From positions 164,112,850 through 164,176,849 of the forward strand of contig OU015496.1 of the NCBI GenBank assembly GCA_907164885.2: a stretch of 64,000 nucleotides of DNA, written 5' to 3'. The notes beneath the pieces were generated by a model that searched no databases, was not told the origin of the DNA, and saw nothing but the letters and a program-made list of their open reading frames with translations. Positions 1-11,174 of this stretch are shown piece by piece. Numbering within the stretch: the stretch's first letter is position 1; each line of letters begins with the position of its first letter. Made by a program: the position numbers and the translations under genes. The DNA is from Dolomedes plantarius (Eukaryota; Arthropoda; Arachnida; Araneae; Dolomedidae).

Positions 1-662
1 AAATTCCTTCCGGAAGGTTATAATTGCTGGTGGATAAGGACATATCTATACTTCATACCATATCTATTTTTCTCTGTGTTCTTTAGATTCATTCTTCATT
101 TTGGTAAGATGGTCCAAAGATCAGGCAAAATGTCGAAGGTTTAGTTAATTTAGATCGTGTTAGTTACACGAAATTAAAAATCGATCAAGCTTTATTAAAA
201 AAAAAAAAAAAAATGCTGAACCCAGAAGTAGTACCTATGTCTCGTCCTCATTTTAGGGGTTCCTCAGCGTAACACACCAACTGGGAACACTGAAAACAAA
301 AGACGTTCTAATGAGTAGCGTGTCCGTTAAAACGAAGTGCCATCTTCATCCCTGGTCGTGAGAGGTGCGGCAGGTGCGAAACTGTCCCCTATGTCACCCC
401 ATTCATCACGGGAGGGTGCTATGTCATTTGACGCTTTGGTGTCACGCTACTTTCATTTATACCCGAAAGCTTTTTTTTTTGCTGCAAATGGAGGGGGGGG
501 GGGCACAGGATCAATATCAAACATGAATGTGAGAGGCTTAGAACCATTTTCCCGCTACCACCTCTTCATTGCTACTGTAGGGAAAAATTTTTGGACATCG
601 TTGCGTTTGAAAATTAGCGAATCTTTGTTATACATGAATGCAGCAATATATTCATGAATATA
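1..662. other. Unassigned AT-rich DNA
   Basis: No coding or repeat identity recognised. It holds a 17-base A run near 197-213 and a G run near 491-501. Short ORFs here start at non-ATG codons, run through homopolymers and look like chance. Confidence 0.6.
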
Positions 663-812
663 AACTAAACTCATGGCGCAGCAGTCTGCTGTGGACCAAT
701 GCCGGTGGTGCCCATCTCTGCTTTCTTGACCGTGGACTTGGGGTGCCATTACAGCATATGTCTCAGTCAGGTGGTCAACCACATTGTATCGAGCCACTCA
801 AGGAATGAAAAG
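663..812 (-). repeat. SINE family A, 5'-truncated copy
   Basis: This stretch matches the body of the copy at 1768-2379. The shared core includes TCTTGACCGTGG, CTTGGGGTGCCA and ACAGCATATGTCTCAGTCAG. The tRNA-like head present in the longer copy is missing, because the similarity stops near 812. Read on the minus strand the copy is therefore 5'-truncated, as is common for retroposed SINEs. It lacks the hAT insertion found in the other copy, so it shows the empty site. Confidence 0.7.
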
Positions 813-1767
813 CTGAGTATTCATGAATATACATTCTATATTAAACACAGAAATACATTATGATGCAGGACAGGTCATTGAACGACGGAAAAAAAATGCG
901 TCTGTATCGTTCCAGCATGGACCTCCGCCTCCCACTCCCACACTCACACATATTAAGGATCTCTCAGCGAACAGATGAAAGTAAATTTTTGCCTCAGACT
1001 GAATTGGTTCAAACGAATCAGGCATAAAAATTGTCCATAAAAAATAGATGCATCCTTAATAAAACTGCTTTAATAAGCTGTTAATAATTGTGTGAAGAAG
1101 GTGAGGAAAATAGCGCTTCCTCTCAAAGCCATGGAATAGCGCAACACCGTTCGTCTACAGATGAGACGATATCAGATCGACTTACGGAAGACAATCTTCA
1201 AACTTTTGAAAACAATGATTTCTAGAAAGGGGAGAATTTTAAAGCTGCATGTTTAAAAGCATATTATTATATCTGGGAATCATTCCTAACTGCATCCTTA
1301 TAAAGATGTAACTACCCCTCTGTCACAATGTCTAGTATTTTTGTCTTCCTTTCGGATGAGATACTACTGGTATGACCATTAAAAAGTAGATAAAAACATG
1401 GACTCGACACCCTTTTCTTTCAGAGTAAACGTGCAGTAACATTACACCAATAAGCCATGATCGTCTCTGTTTTAAAGAGACTAGGGACACGTGATCCTTA
1501 TCCAAAATTAATCAATTTGTTCGGCTGTCTCTATAACGATCCCTGTATCACACAAACTTTTTCCCCTCTCCTCACGCGTGATGAACTGTTTTACTGTGTC
1601 ATGATTCGAGTCTGAAACATTCTGCATGCCGAATAGATATGTTGCCTTTGAAGAGATATGCATTTAAGTCATCATCTTCATTAATGTGCAATGGAATTTT
1701 CGAAAAAAAAAAGAGGAAGAAGTCTTTTTAACTAACATCCTTCTACTCTTTTTCCCATTTAACTAAC
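813..1767. other. Unassigned AT-rich DNA
   Basis: No ORF, TIR or recognised repeat. Only short homopolymers are seen. Confidence 0.5.
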
Positions 1768-2379
1768 TCATAACACAACAGTCCGAATTGCTTTTCAGCA
1801 CTATGGACCCAGGCCTGCGGTGTCCATCTCCGCTTTCTTGACCGTGGTCTTGGGGTGCCATACAGCAGTGCTCCCCAACCTTTTAATCGCCGCGGACAGG
1901 TCAACGTTTGATAATTTTTACGCGGCCCGCTGAGGGGGGCTATGACTGCAATTTTAATTCATAATCTTGAAATGTTTAATAAACAATAAACTAATTTAAA
2001 CTAGTTACAAAATTTCTCTTACAAAGGTATAAATTAGCACAAACCCGACAAAGTCACACTAACCCGAGAGAATTACTCCATAGTAAATAAAATGGAAATA
2101 ATTTAATGTTCCTTGGGCGGCCCGGTACTATTTGATCCACGGACTGGTACCGGTCCGCGGCCCGGGGGTTGGGAACCACGGCCATACAGCATATGTCTCA
2201 GTCAGGTGATCAAGCTGACACGGGTTCCCTAGAGTTAATTCCCAACCATGCTTGGTCCTCATTTTATCAACCCACTGAAGGGATGAAAGGCATCAGTCGA
2301 CCTTGCGCAATCGCAGGGTCGAACCCTGGACCTGTGGTGTGGCAGCTTGACGCTTTTAACCACTACGCCACCAGGCTTC
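1768..2379 (-). repeat. SINE family A, tRNA-headed copy interrupted by a hAT MITE
   Basis: On the minus strand the right end reads as a tRNA-like head. An A box (TGGCGTAGTGG) lies near 2366-2376 and a B box (GGGTTCGACCCTG) near 2308-2320, followed by a body shared with 663-812. Together these are the pol III internal promoter of a tRNA-derived SINE. The body is cut at 1866-2181 by a hAT MITE; without it the SINE is about 0.3 kb. The left boundary is approximate. It is not a tRNA gene, since no cloverleaf closes. Confidence 0.75.
1866..2181. mobile_element. hAT-type MITE, 316 bp, with 8-bp TSD
   Basis: The left end CAGTGCTCCCCAACC and the right end GGTTGGGAACCACGG are imperfect terminal inverted repeats. 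The element is flanked on both sides by the exact octamer CCATACAG (1858-1865 and 2182-2189). Eight-bp duplications and CAGTG-type ends are hallmarks of hAT transposons. There is no coding capacity, so it is non-autonomous. Both subterminal regions are GC-rich (CGGCCCG/CCGCGG) around an AT-rich core. The SINE copy at 663-812 provides the empty-site comparison. Confidence 0.9.
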
Positions 2380-2589
2380 CATTTTCATATCTATCAGCTT
2401 TGAATAAAGCTGTCTATCTAGAGAATCGAACCCGAAATCTACTTTTTCCTAACAAACGTGCTGTACCGTTACACCGTAAGCCGTGTCATGTTCTTGCACA
2501 ATAAGTTTCATGAAGTTAATACCGTGCATTCACCCGAACGAGATCTTGGGGATGCAAAACCTAGCTTCAGTTCCAACTGGAAATAACAC
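2380..2589. other. Unassigned DNA
   Basis: Short spacer with no recognised feature. Confidence 0.4.
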
Positions 2590-3310
2590 GAACTCGAGAA
2601 TAATTCGGACGTCTTCACGTATGTACGCCCTCTTTTAGTCCGAGGCTTTAAACTCGTGCGGGGTTAAGAGAATGGGCATAGGGAGGGAGAAAAATGCAAC
2701 AACATTGCATATACTTAATACTCACAAATGCATAAACAAATGCGTCTCCTCTCCATCTGCGAAACGTCACGCGATTTCTCCATATTCGAGACACAATCAC
2801 GACGGCCAAAAAAACGTCATTATCACCAAAAACTTTAATGAAACCCGACATTTTCGCGCCCCGTTCCGTATTAGACGGGAGCACGCCCAGCTACGCCCCC
2901 TCTCGGAAAAGGTCCCGCCGCAATTGTTGCGTCGAAGGGCACACACAAACATTCGGATGTAATTTTCGAAAAAAAAAAAAGGAAGAACCTTTTTGTTTTC
3001 GGAGAACGGTTTTCGTGCGGCGAGTGTTTTACACGGAGGACGGCAGACGATGTAAACGGTTCGCAAAAATTCGAGTTCGGGTAAATGAGTAAACACAACA
3101 AAAGGGGAAGAGGAGAGAGGGTGAGTCGCTGTGCATGGAGGGCATTCGCAACTTCGTGCTGAAGTGTTCGAAAAGAACAGATGAATCACGTAAAGGTGGA
3201 TGGTAAAACCTCGGCTATAAAACAAATTGGATTGCCGCAATCCACGCTCTAGTGAGTGGAATGGGCTGCGCAGAACGGGAAAAGAGATGACACGTGTCAT
3301 AAGCCGAACA
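2590..3310. other. GC- and CpG-richer block, possibly regulatory
   Basis: Base composition departs clearly from the surroundings, with many CG dinucleotides. Open frames of up to 167 codons lie on the minus strand, but they overlap open frames on the other strand, start at ATG or GTG without context, and show no domain I recognise. High GC alone lengthens ORFs. It could be an untranslated exon, an enhancer or an old element. Confidence 0.25.
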
Positions 3311-4784
3311 TAGAATGTTCGAAACGTCCCAGCTTCATTTGTTGATGAGATCGCGCTGTATGATTATTAAAGAGAAGTCGATGTTCTCAACCTACGCTTT
3401 GCCATATGATGTAAAAGCAGAGTCAGGACGCATTTCCTTTTCAAAATGGTCTTTATTACAACTAAAAATAACCATTTTTCATCTTCAAGAAAGAAACTTT
3501 GTGCAAAATCATTATACCTCAACTACATATCTGACAAAAAAAGGGAAGAAAAAATTTAGTTGGAGAAATACATTCATAGATGGTGGAAAGAGTAATTAAG
3601 ATTATTTGACGATGATTATTCTGATTTGCATCGTTATAAAAAAATCAACTGATATACATTGTGATTTACTCGAGTTTGTTTGTGTTTTACATACATTATG
3701 ATTCAATCAAAACATCTGATATACATTATGATTTGAATAACCAAGACTGATACTGTAAGAACAAATACCAAGTGCTTGTGGGGGAAACTGCTTGAAAATA
3801 TCCAACTCTACGCACCTAGTTTCAGATCAAACTTCAGTCGACCTATACAAGATTCATCTGTTTCTGTGGAAAGGGGAAAAAAATCAAGCTAACGGGATGA
3901 TAAGTGGCATTTGCATGGTTCTTACACACTTAAACAGATTATGCTAAGTTTGCATTCTTAAAATGTACGATGGATTCAAAACTTTTAAAAATATATTCAG
4001 TAAGTTAAAGAAAAACTACACTGTAAGAAATTATTAGTCTATGAAGACTCCAATTCCACCCATTTAATATATAATAGTTAAATATGAAGTTTTATAAGGT
4101 CATACATCTTTTTCTTTCTCCATTTACCTAAACATCTTCTGCTTTTGACGTAGCTGTACATGAAGGTTAAGCAATTTCTACCGAGAGGTTTAGAATGGCG
4201 GGTAAATCCCAGGGTCGTTTATGAAGTATTTAGTTGTTACGAAAGTTCCCATGAAATTTATAGAGAGTGCAACCAAAGTTCTCGCTTATGGTAACTTTCC
4301 TTTCGAGAGAGCAGATTACAAGCTTTTTTCTTTCCATTCGCCAACATTTATTCCATCTTTGACATCGTAACATTCACTCAATGGTAGAAGTTAAAATATT
4401 AGTAACAATTCAAGTGCATATCGCTTTATCGAGTTATTTGCAAAGGGCCACTAGTATCTGTTATGTTTCTCTTTTCTAGATTAAGTAAATACATCAGTTA
4501 ACAGCATTTCGACATCTTCACATGGCAAAGACGATTTCTACCATACTTCTCCAATTGATGTAACCACGCATTTTCAAATTAGCTGTTTTCTAAAAAAAAG
4601 GATTATCACATGTACATGCTCAGCGTACGCTTTTTTTTCCTCGACTGAAATTTACAATTTTTTAAAAAGAAATTGCAAGGTGTTGAATATAGCAATTATG
4701 TTTTGCTATCAGGCATAACATTTCAGTTATATAGCCTTGGTTTGTTTTCATAACTGTTTAAATGAATAGTGAAATCAATGTGTG
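3311..4784. other. Unassigned AT-rich DNA
   Basis: No gene seen. A short motif (CTGATATACATTRTGATTT) recurs near 3648 and 3716, a weak local duplication. The rest holds only homopolymers. Confidence 0.5.
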
Positions 4785-4786
4785 TT

Positions 4787-4868
<82 letters not shown>
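4785..4868. repeat. (TA)n microsatellite
   Basis: About 80 bp of uninterrupted TA dinucleotide. The TYIYI-type frame across it is not a gene. Confidence 0.95.
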
Positions 4869-4870
<2 letters not shown>

Positions 4871-5595
4871 GAAACATTTGTGTGTATTGAAAAAAACATT
4901 CCCCAAAATACATTCGCCTAAACTTTTACGTATGATCTTTTATGCAGGTGCCAGCCTGCTAATTTCCCAAAGGAAAGTTGTCTGATATTACGTTAGACGA
5001 AAAAAATAAATATAGCAACGAAAATAGATCAAGAATCGTCCTCACAATACGCCAGACCTTTCATCACAGTAGCTGCCAGTCTTGTCTCTGCTTAATCGAA
5101 TGGCGTCCTGTTCTACCCCCCCCCCCCAAACCCCCTCCGTTGTCTGTTCGTTCTGGGGGCGCTAATGACATTGTCGGTAACCCCCGCCGAATGCTTTTTC
5201 TTTCCCGGTTGAGTAGAACTCAATTAGTCGTCTGTCAGTTTGACGAATGGCGAGCGATCGTGCCTGCTTACCTGGAGCTCAGTTCTTACCTGTGCTTGGC
5301 GGCAAATGGAATTGTCTGGCGTTCCCTACACTCGGCTGTGGATTTCGTGGCAGTTGGCAGCAACGCACAATAATGGAGGTGTCTTTCTTCTCTTATTTTG
5401 GGGGGCTGGCAATTCATTATGCGTCACCCGTGGTAGATGTCGACAGTCTCTGCGGTGTCGTCAATCTTGAATCCACTTGCTTTACCAGGATATTCAGAGA
5501 CGGGTAGTGGTAAGAGGTTTTCAGTAACACTCCTGCTTCTTCTTGTTTAGCTCAGAGCGCGGAGACTGAATATATTTCTGATAAAGGAGTATTAC
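4869..5595. other. Unassigned, partly GC-richer DNA
   Basis: A C-rich tract (near 5117-5142) and a GC-richer stretch to about 5510 contain overlapping open frames in several phases with no recognisable protein. Confidence 0.35.
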
Positions 5596-5715
5596 ACAAT
5601 ATTTCTTATTTATTTAACCGGTTACATCCACCTGTCGCTGGTCGAAATCGAACTTACGACCTCTGGACTTCCCAGACAGCGTCTTAACCACTAAACCATC
5701 CCTGCATGTAAAGTG
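5596..5715 (-). repeat. tRNA-like SINE head
   Basis: Read on the minus strand this begins GGGATGGTTTAGTGGTTAAG, a good A box, followed by AAGTTCGATTTCG as a B box about 40 bases later. The remaining arms do not fold as a functional tRNA and there is no matching acceptor stem. Probably a SINE head with a body extending left. Confidence 0.5.
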
Positions 5716-6344
5716 ATTTCATCTACCGAAAGCTATCCTTTTCAGCCTTCAGGATAAACAGCGTTAGGTATCAACACTCAAAGGGGATTGAAAACTGTAA
5801 TTGCTTTCGAAATCTTAGGCACAAGCTAATTTATAAAAGCAGTAGGGGTTCTGCCTCTCAGGCTTTTGCCAGTTATCTCACAAAACAGGTGTTTTTGAGA
5901 AAACGCTGCTTTGACTTCTGTTTCAAATTGGGAAGAGACACGTTTAAATTTTTCTCATATCTTCCCACCAAAGCTATAGATTTACCTCCCTCGTGTATGC
6001 ATAGTAAATATTAAACCAAAATGGCGGAGTCAGAGGTCAACATATATTCATGGCTCGACTCATTCGCGTCGATCATCTCAAATACCAACATGATGTACCA
6101 AATTGTTAAAAATAGGAACTGCCAAAAGGAAAGACGGAAACGGAAATTTTGGGTGTACCGTCTAAATTCATTACTACCAACCAAATGAACTTTTCATGAC
6201 AACTGCTGCTTCGACGATCCTGCGAAATGCTTATCCCTCTCGAGAATTGACACCGGCGATGGATGATGGGTAACAGCTCCTCTTTCTAGACAGGGCTCTT
6301 TTTGCAGGCGGAGGGAAGACTGAGGAGTCCCCAGAATACAAACA
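5716..6344. other. Unassigned AT-rich DNA
   Basis: Nothing recognisable. Confidence 0.45.
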
Positions 6345-6422
6345 AGTCTTATGCGGGAATAAAAGCCGCGCCCCCGGCGTGGTAGGCTGATGCCATAACC
6401 ACTTAGCCACTGGCGACGCCTT
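6345..6422 (-). repeat. tRNA-like SINE head, second type
   Basis: On the minus strand, CAGTGGCTAAGTGGTTATGG matches an A box and CGGCTTTTATTCCCGC a diverged B box. It is a different tRNA-like family from the one at 5596-5715. No full cloverleaf. Confidence 0.45.
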
Positions 6423-7649
6423 GTCTAGTCTCTTTTCAAAGTAAATTTACAAAGGCTTTTCAATACAGCTTGTTTGTTCCATACCTGCTTTTTCTGATAT
6501 GCGGGTGGCCTTACAGATGCTTCTTACTACTTTCTCAAACGTATGCGCAAACGGCGTCAAATTTCTTCTAGCCATTTACAGAGCTCAACACGATTAGCTA
6601 CGAAATTGTTAAGCGCCGTGACTGGTTAAGAAATTTTCCATGCCATTGATCTTTACGCTCACACAAGTAATGTGAACAGACCCTTTCTCTGTGCTATATT
6701 TTCTATCCCACACCCGGGTTGTACTTAAGGCCGTATCTTCCATGTAATGGAGGCCTTATAAATGATTCGATTCTTAGCCATCGGGCCATAGGCAGGCCCA
6801 ATGTCAATGAAAATTCTTGGGGGCTTTGAAGGTAGGTGATAATATTCTGACTGAAATATAAATTTCCCTAAATGTTCAACTTTTCAGTCATAACCTTGTA
6901 AAAAATTACGTAAATTTGCTAGAACACTGGAGCACTCCTAATCCACCTCTTTATAGGAAATTGTAACTTTCTTGTTAGTCAGGTTCCAAAGCGTTATTAG
7001 AAGCCTGGGCCCTATTCGTTATCGATTTTTGAAGCTTTGAATAACCTAGCTTAGAATGACTAACCTGCATGCACTGGGGACCAGCTAAATGCAACTAGCT
7101 AGTCTCCAGAGAATTAAGGAATTTGCTGACTATAAGGATCCCGCTGAGTAGTCTCTCTAAGTCGTCTCTAATATGGCCTGTAATTAGGCATAACAGTGTT
7201 GGAATTAACGTCGAGGAAAGAAGAGAATGAATTAATCGGTTACGTAAAAAGTATATACACAGTGAATGAGCTCCTAAGTAGTCTGAAAACCTTTTGTGTT
7301 TGTAGAAGGGCCGTAACCAGATGAGTGGTAGGAGGGTTGGGGTCCTTACCTATGATGGTTAGAAGTATATAATACACATGAGAATACTAAAAAATTTATC
7401 CAGTCTTTCTCATAAAAAAATTCATTGTTAAGGAAACAACCTTTTTCGTTGTAAGTTTTCTCGTATAGAGATCCCAACCATGTCTGTATTGAAGATTTTG
7501 GCTCATATAGTTACTTAACTTTCTGTTTTAAGAGGAACTGAACTCGGAAAAATCTTGGAATTGAAAACTCTCTTTATTTAATTGCCTGTGTTCGACGCGT
7601 AATCATGATTTGTTCTTGTCTGAATGCAAAAGCAAAATTATTGCTTGCT
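6423..7649. other. Unassigned AT-rich DNA
   Basis: No coding frames or element termini recognised. Confidence 0.45.
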
Positions 7650-7676
7650 CTCTCTCTCTCTCGCTCTCTCTCTCTT
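7650..7676. repeat. (TC)n microsatellite
   Basis: About 27 bases of CT repeat with one interruption. Confidence 0.9.
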
Positions 7677-7825
7677 TTCAAGTTACAATTTGAATTTACT
7701 CCTTAAGATATTTTTACCATGTTTTTGGAACGAAGCGGCTTTTAAGCGGCTTACAGTAGAGTGAACTGGCAGGAATCTTCACGTAACGAAAAAGCGTTAT
7801 GCCCCCTTCATAAAAGCTTTCTCTC

Positions 7826-7925
7826 AAGGACTCTGTGGCTGAATGGTTATCGCATCGGACTACGGAGTATCGGACTATCGCACTACGGAGCGAGAGGTCC
7901 ATGGTTCAAATCTCCGCACAACCGC
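7826..7925 (+). repeat. tRNA-like SINE head with duplicated anticodon arm
   Basis: The A box TGGCTGAATGG and B box GGTTCAAATCTCC are well preserved and correctly ordered. The region between them is too long: ATCGGACTACGGAG is followed by a second, diverged copy (ATCGCACTACGGAG) plus a few bases. A mature tRNA cannot accommodate that, so this is a decayed tRNA-like sequence, probably a SINE head. Confidence 0.5.
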
Positions 7926-8365
7926 TACGACCTATTGTAAAACCCTTCACTGCACACTGTATCAAATTTGATACATAAGTTATTTTTCCCCTTTATACTT
8001 GTATTCATAAGCAATATTTTTTTATCCACTTGTGCACCTTGTATTAATTTTGAAACATCATAGCAAAGCTTTTAATCACTGTTAGTTACATTTTCGTAGT
8101 ATAGATGGCAGCAGGAATTCAACTGCGATATCAGAAAAAGATAGCCGTTCAATTCATACCAGACCTGCCTTAGTATTTGCTATATTTTCAGTATTTTAAA
8201 GTCAGTTTACATCTTTGAAAGTTTTATAAATATATTTTAGAGGTACGTAGCTTTTATAATTATTAATAAAATACTTCTTTAATCTTTTATAAAAAATTCA
8301 AGTATGATTTAAATTTTTTGTATAAAAAATGATACATGGTATGCTTACGCCATTTTTTTTAAGGA
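7926..8365. other. Unassigned AT-rich DNA upstream of a piggyBac remnant
   Basis: No terminal repeat of the piggyBac element could be recognised here. The 5' end of that element probably lies in this stretch. Confidence 0.35.
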
Positions 8366-8611
8366 AATGGCGGGAAGAAAGCTTTTTTACACAGAAAGAA
8401 ATTGAGGAACTTATGAACAGATCGTGGAGTGATCATAGTGAAGACGGATCTGATTCAGAAAGCGATGGCAGCACAGGTGATCCTAATTATAAACCAAACA
8501 AAGTTTGAGATGAAATTTTTTATGGTAGTAGTGATTCGGAAGATGAGGTATCATTAGTTGATAATAGCGATGTTCTTGATCTGCCTGATGGTGGGAATAT
8601 GCAAAAAACTA

Positions 8612-9829
8612 CACTGAAGTTCCACTGAATTAGGGATAGCAAAGCCTATGCAAATTGTGTAGCGCTGCGCATCATGTATGCGCAAGTGAGGGCGCTGTGG
8701 TAACTGCATATATAGCGCGTACTGTGGTTGTTCTGAATTAGTTGTTGGAATTGCCAGTATGGGTAAACTGCCTAATTTAGACGCCTTCGATCGCGGACAA
8801 ATCGTAGGTGAGCGACGCATGGGCCATTCAATTTCCGAAATCGTCAGACAGCTAGCATTTTTAAGGTCGACAGTGTCAAGAGTATACCAAGAATACATGG
8901 ATGGTGGAAAAAACTAGCGATCCGGTAAACTGCAAAGGACAATTAGCCTTGACAGTGCGTGGTGAGAGACGGCTCAGGCGTATTGTACGTAGCCAGCGAA
9001 GCCAAACATTAGCTCAAATTACCACCCAGTTTAATGACGGTGCCAGTCGTACAGTCAGTAAACGGACTGTGCAACGCTCGCTTCACCGTATAGGTTTCGG
9101 GAGCCGTCGACCTACGAGAGTACCATTGCTCTATACTCGCCATCGGGCTGCACGTCTTGCCTGGGCAAGAGAGCACAGAGACTGGAGTGTAGAGGACTGG
9201 AAACGAGTAGCATGGAGTGGTGAGTCTCGATTCCGACTACTTAACGCCGACGGGAGGCTGAGAATATGGCGTCAGGCTCATGAAGCCATGGATCCTGCAT
9301 GCCTGGCTGGAACTGTACAAGGGCATGGTGGCTCAATCATGGTCTGGGGTGTTTTTTCGTGGCACAGTTTGGGATCTTTGGTGCGTGTACCAACCTCCCT
9401 CAATGCAATTCGGTACGTAGAGTTGCCGGGTGATCACCTCCATCCGTTTATGCTGTTCTGTTATCCGCACGGTAATGGAGTTTTCCATCAAGACAACTGC
9501 ACCTCTCACAAGCCCCGGTTGGCTACTGGCTGGTTGGATGAGCATTCCTCTGACTTCTCTGTCATGAATTGGCCACCTAGAATCCCAGACTTAAATCCTA
9601 TTGAGCATCTTTGGGATGTTTTGGAACAAGGCGTGAAATGCCATCACAAAGCACCAAAGAACCTTATTGAATTACGGACAGCTTTATCCAATATTTGGCA
9701 AGCCATTCCCGTGGAACGTTTCCAGAAACTTGTTGAATCTATGCCTCGTCGTGTGGCAGCCGTTATCAAGGCCAGAGGAGGCCCAACTCTTTACTAGGTA
9801 GGTATCCCTAATTCAGTGGCACTTCAGTG
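8612..9829 (+). mobile_element. Tc1-type transposon, 1,218 bp, inserted in the piggyBac gene
   Basis: The inverted termini read CACTGAAGTTCCACTGAATT at the left and, inverted, CACTGAAGTGCCACTGAATT at the right, one mismatch in about 27 bases. TA dinucleotides at 8610-8611 and 9830-9831 form the standard Tc1/mariner target duplication. Removing the element rejoins the two piggyBac segments. Confidence 0.95.
8759..9797 (+). pseudogene. Tc1-like transposase, frameshifted
   Basis: DD34E transposase of a Tc1 element. The ATG at 8759 starts a helix-turn-helix (motif LDAFDRGQIVGERR) that runs to about 8908. A six-A run at 8908-8913 carries one extra base; the rest continues in another frame to TAG at 9795-9797. 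The C-terminal domain keeps VFHQDNCTSHKP (second Asp) and PDLNPIEHLWD (Glu), and ends SMPRRVAAVIKARGG as usual for the family. The first catalytic Asp is lost: the block is WSGESRF where WSDESRF is usual. A frame open from 8901 alone would lack the DNA-binding domain. Confidence 0.93.
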
Positions 9830-10355
9830 TAATAGAAATAATGCAGGGAGAACAAAGTCTGCAATAAACTGGAATACTAATTTACTTCTAAATGATGATC
9901 AAATTTTATTCCGAGGTGACGAGAATCTTGCTCCTGAAATTATGAATTTAAACACACCTCTAAATTTTTTTAGTAATCTTTTTACAGAAGATTTGATTGA
10001 GCATATAGTTCAAGAAACAAATTTATTCAGTGTGCAAAAAAACCCCAAAAAAGTGTGTCAATGTAACGAATTTAGAAATTAAACAATACATTGGTATTTA
10101 TATAATGATATCTATTGTACATGTACCAAACACTAGGGCATATTGGTCACCTGCCATAGGCAATGATGTAATAAAAGAATGTATGTCATTAAAACGCTTT
10201 GAAAAGATAAGAGAATTTCTACATTTTAATGACAACAGTAAACAACCACCACATGATGACCCTCAGCATGATCGTTTATATAAACTTCGACCAGTTGTAA
10301 ATGCTTTACTTGAAAGATTTTATACCGTCCCTATGGAATCGCGTCTTTCTGTTTA

Positions 10356-10749
10356 AACTTATTTATTGTTTGTTATTGTTTTAATTCATACGGGATTTAT
10401 ATTGTGTCATTAATTTATTTTTGTTCGTGATTAAATAATAAAATTAATCCCATTAAAAATTATGCTAGGTAACATCTGAATCAAAATAATTAATTTATAT
10501 ATTAAAATTTTTAATTTTAATAAAAATAATTAATATTATATTAAAATTTTTAATTTTAATAAAATAAAGAGAGAGAGAATAAAAGAGGGAATAAAAGATG
10601 AATAAAAGAGGGCTGCGCTTTTTGGCGCGACAAAATACTCTAATATAATCAATAGAAATCTACATATTAAATCACGTTTAGAGTTGAAAAAATAACGTAA
10701 GGAACTTCGTTCCTAACGGGGGTCTCCCGAATGCACAATTTTTTTTTTA
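10356..10749. other. Unassigned AT-rich DNA
   Basis: A/T and purine-rich tracts, for example AATAAAAGAGGG repeated near 10577-10611. No gene. Confidence 0.45.
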
Positions 10750-11163
10750 TTAACTTGTTTTCTTGTGTGTTTGTGTGTTTGTCAAGTACAAATCTTGCAA
10801 TCGATTTTTAACTAACTTCCCGACTAGCTAGATATTTGAAACTTTTAGAATAGCTCAGAACACGATGACAATGCATTTTTTTAATACTTTTAGCCATCTT
10901 TATGCAGAATTAAATTAATTTTCAGTTATTTTCAGTTAATTTTGTTTTGTATACTGGTGCAGCCATCTATTGGCCGGAACGGAAACGAAAAGTTAAATGC
11001 AAGTTAACTTCCAATTAACTTCATTTTCTTTCAAGTTGATGGGATAATTCATAAAAAAAAATTTTTTAAAGTATTTATTAATACATAGAATTGTCAAATT
11101 TATATGATTCAACAGAAAATTTGAAAACATGGTATATAAAAAGTTCTTTTTATCTTGTAATTA
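10750..11163. repeat. Interspersed repeat, copy 1 (partner at 34306)
   Basis: Over about 410 bp this is nearly the same as 34306-34723, both on the plus strand. Shared tracts include GCAATCGATTTTTAACTAAC, TTCCCGACTAGCTAG and GTGCAGCCATCTATT. No ORF and no terminal repeats recognised. It may be a non-coding part of a larger element. Confidence 0.8.
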
Positions 11164-11174
11164 TTCATACTTAG

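Larger units (their letters stand above)
8366..10355 (+). pseudogene. piggyBac-type transposase remnant, split by a Tc1 element
   Basis: piggyBac transposases are DDD-type enzymes that cut and paste at TTAA. The N-terminal part (8367-8610) encodes MAGRKLFY and an acidic, serine-rich tail typical of the family. After the Tc1 insertion, 9832-10352 encodes the conserved part before the catalytic core, with motifs FFSNLFTEDLIEHIV, NTRAYWS, MSLKRFEKIREFLHFND and DRLYKLRPVV. There are frameshifts near 8390 and 10045 and a TGA at 8506. The product stops just after VPMESRLSV, so the three catalytic aspartates are absent. It cannot work. Confidence 0.85.

Noticed and set aside
2797..3300. 167-codon minus-strand ORF in a GC-richer block
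   Set aside because: Overlapped by open frames on the other strand, runs through homopolymers, no domain recognised; GC content alone explains its length.
5240..5507. Overlapping plus-strand ORFs of 76-86 codons
   Set aside because: Two phases open over the same bases and neither resembles a known protein.
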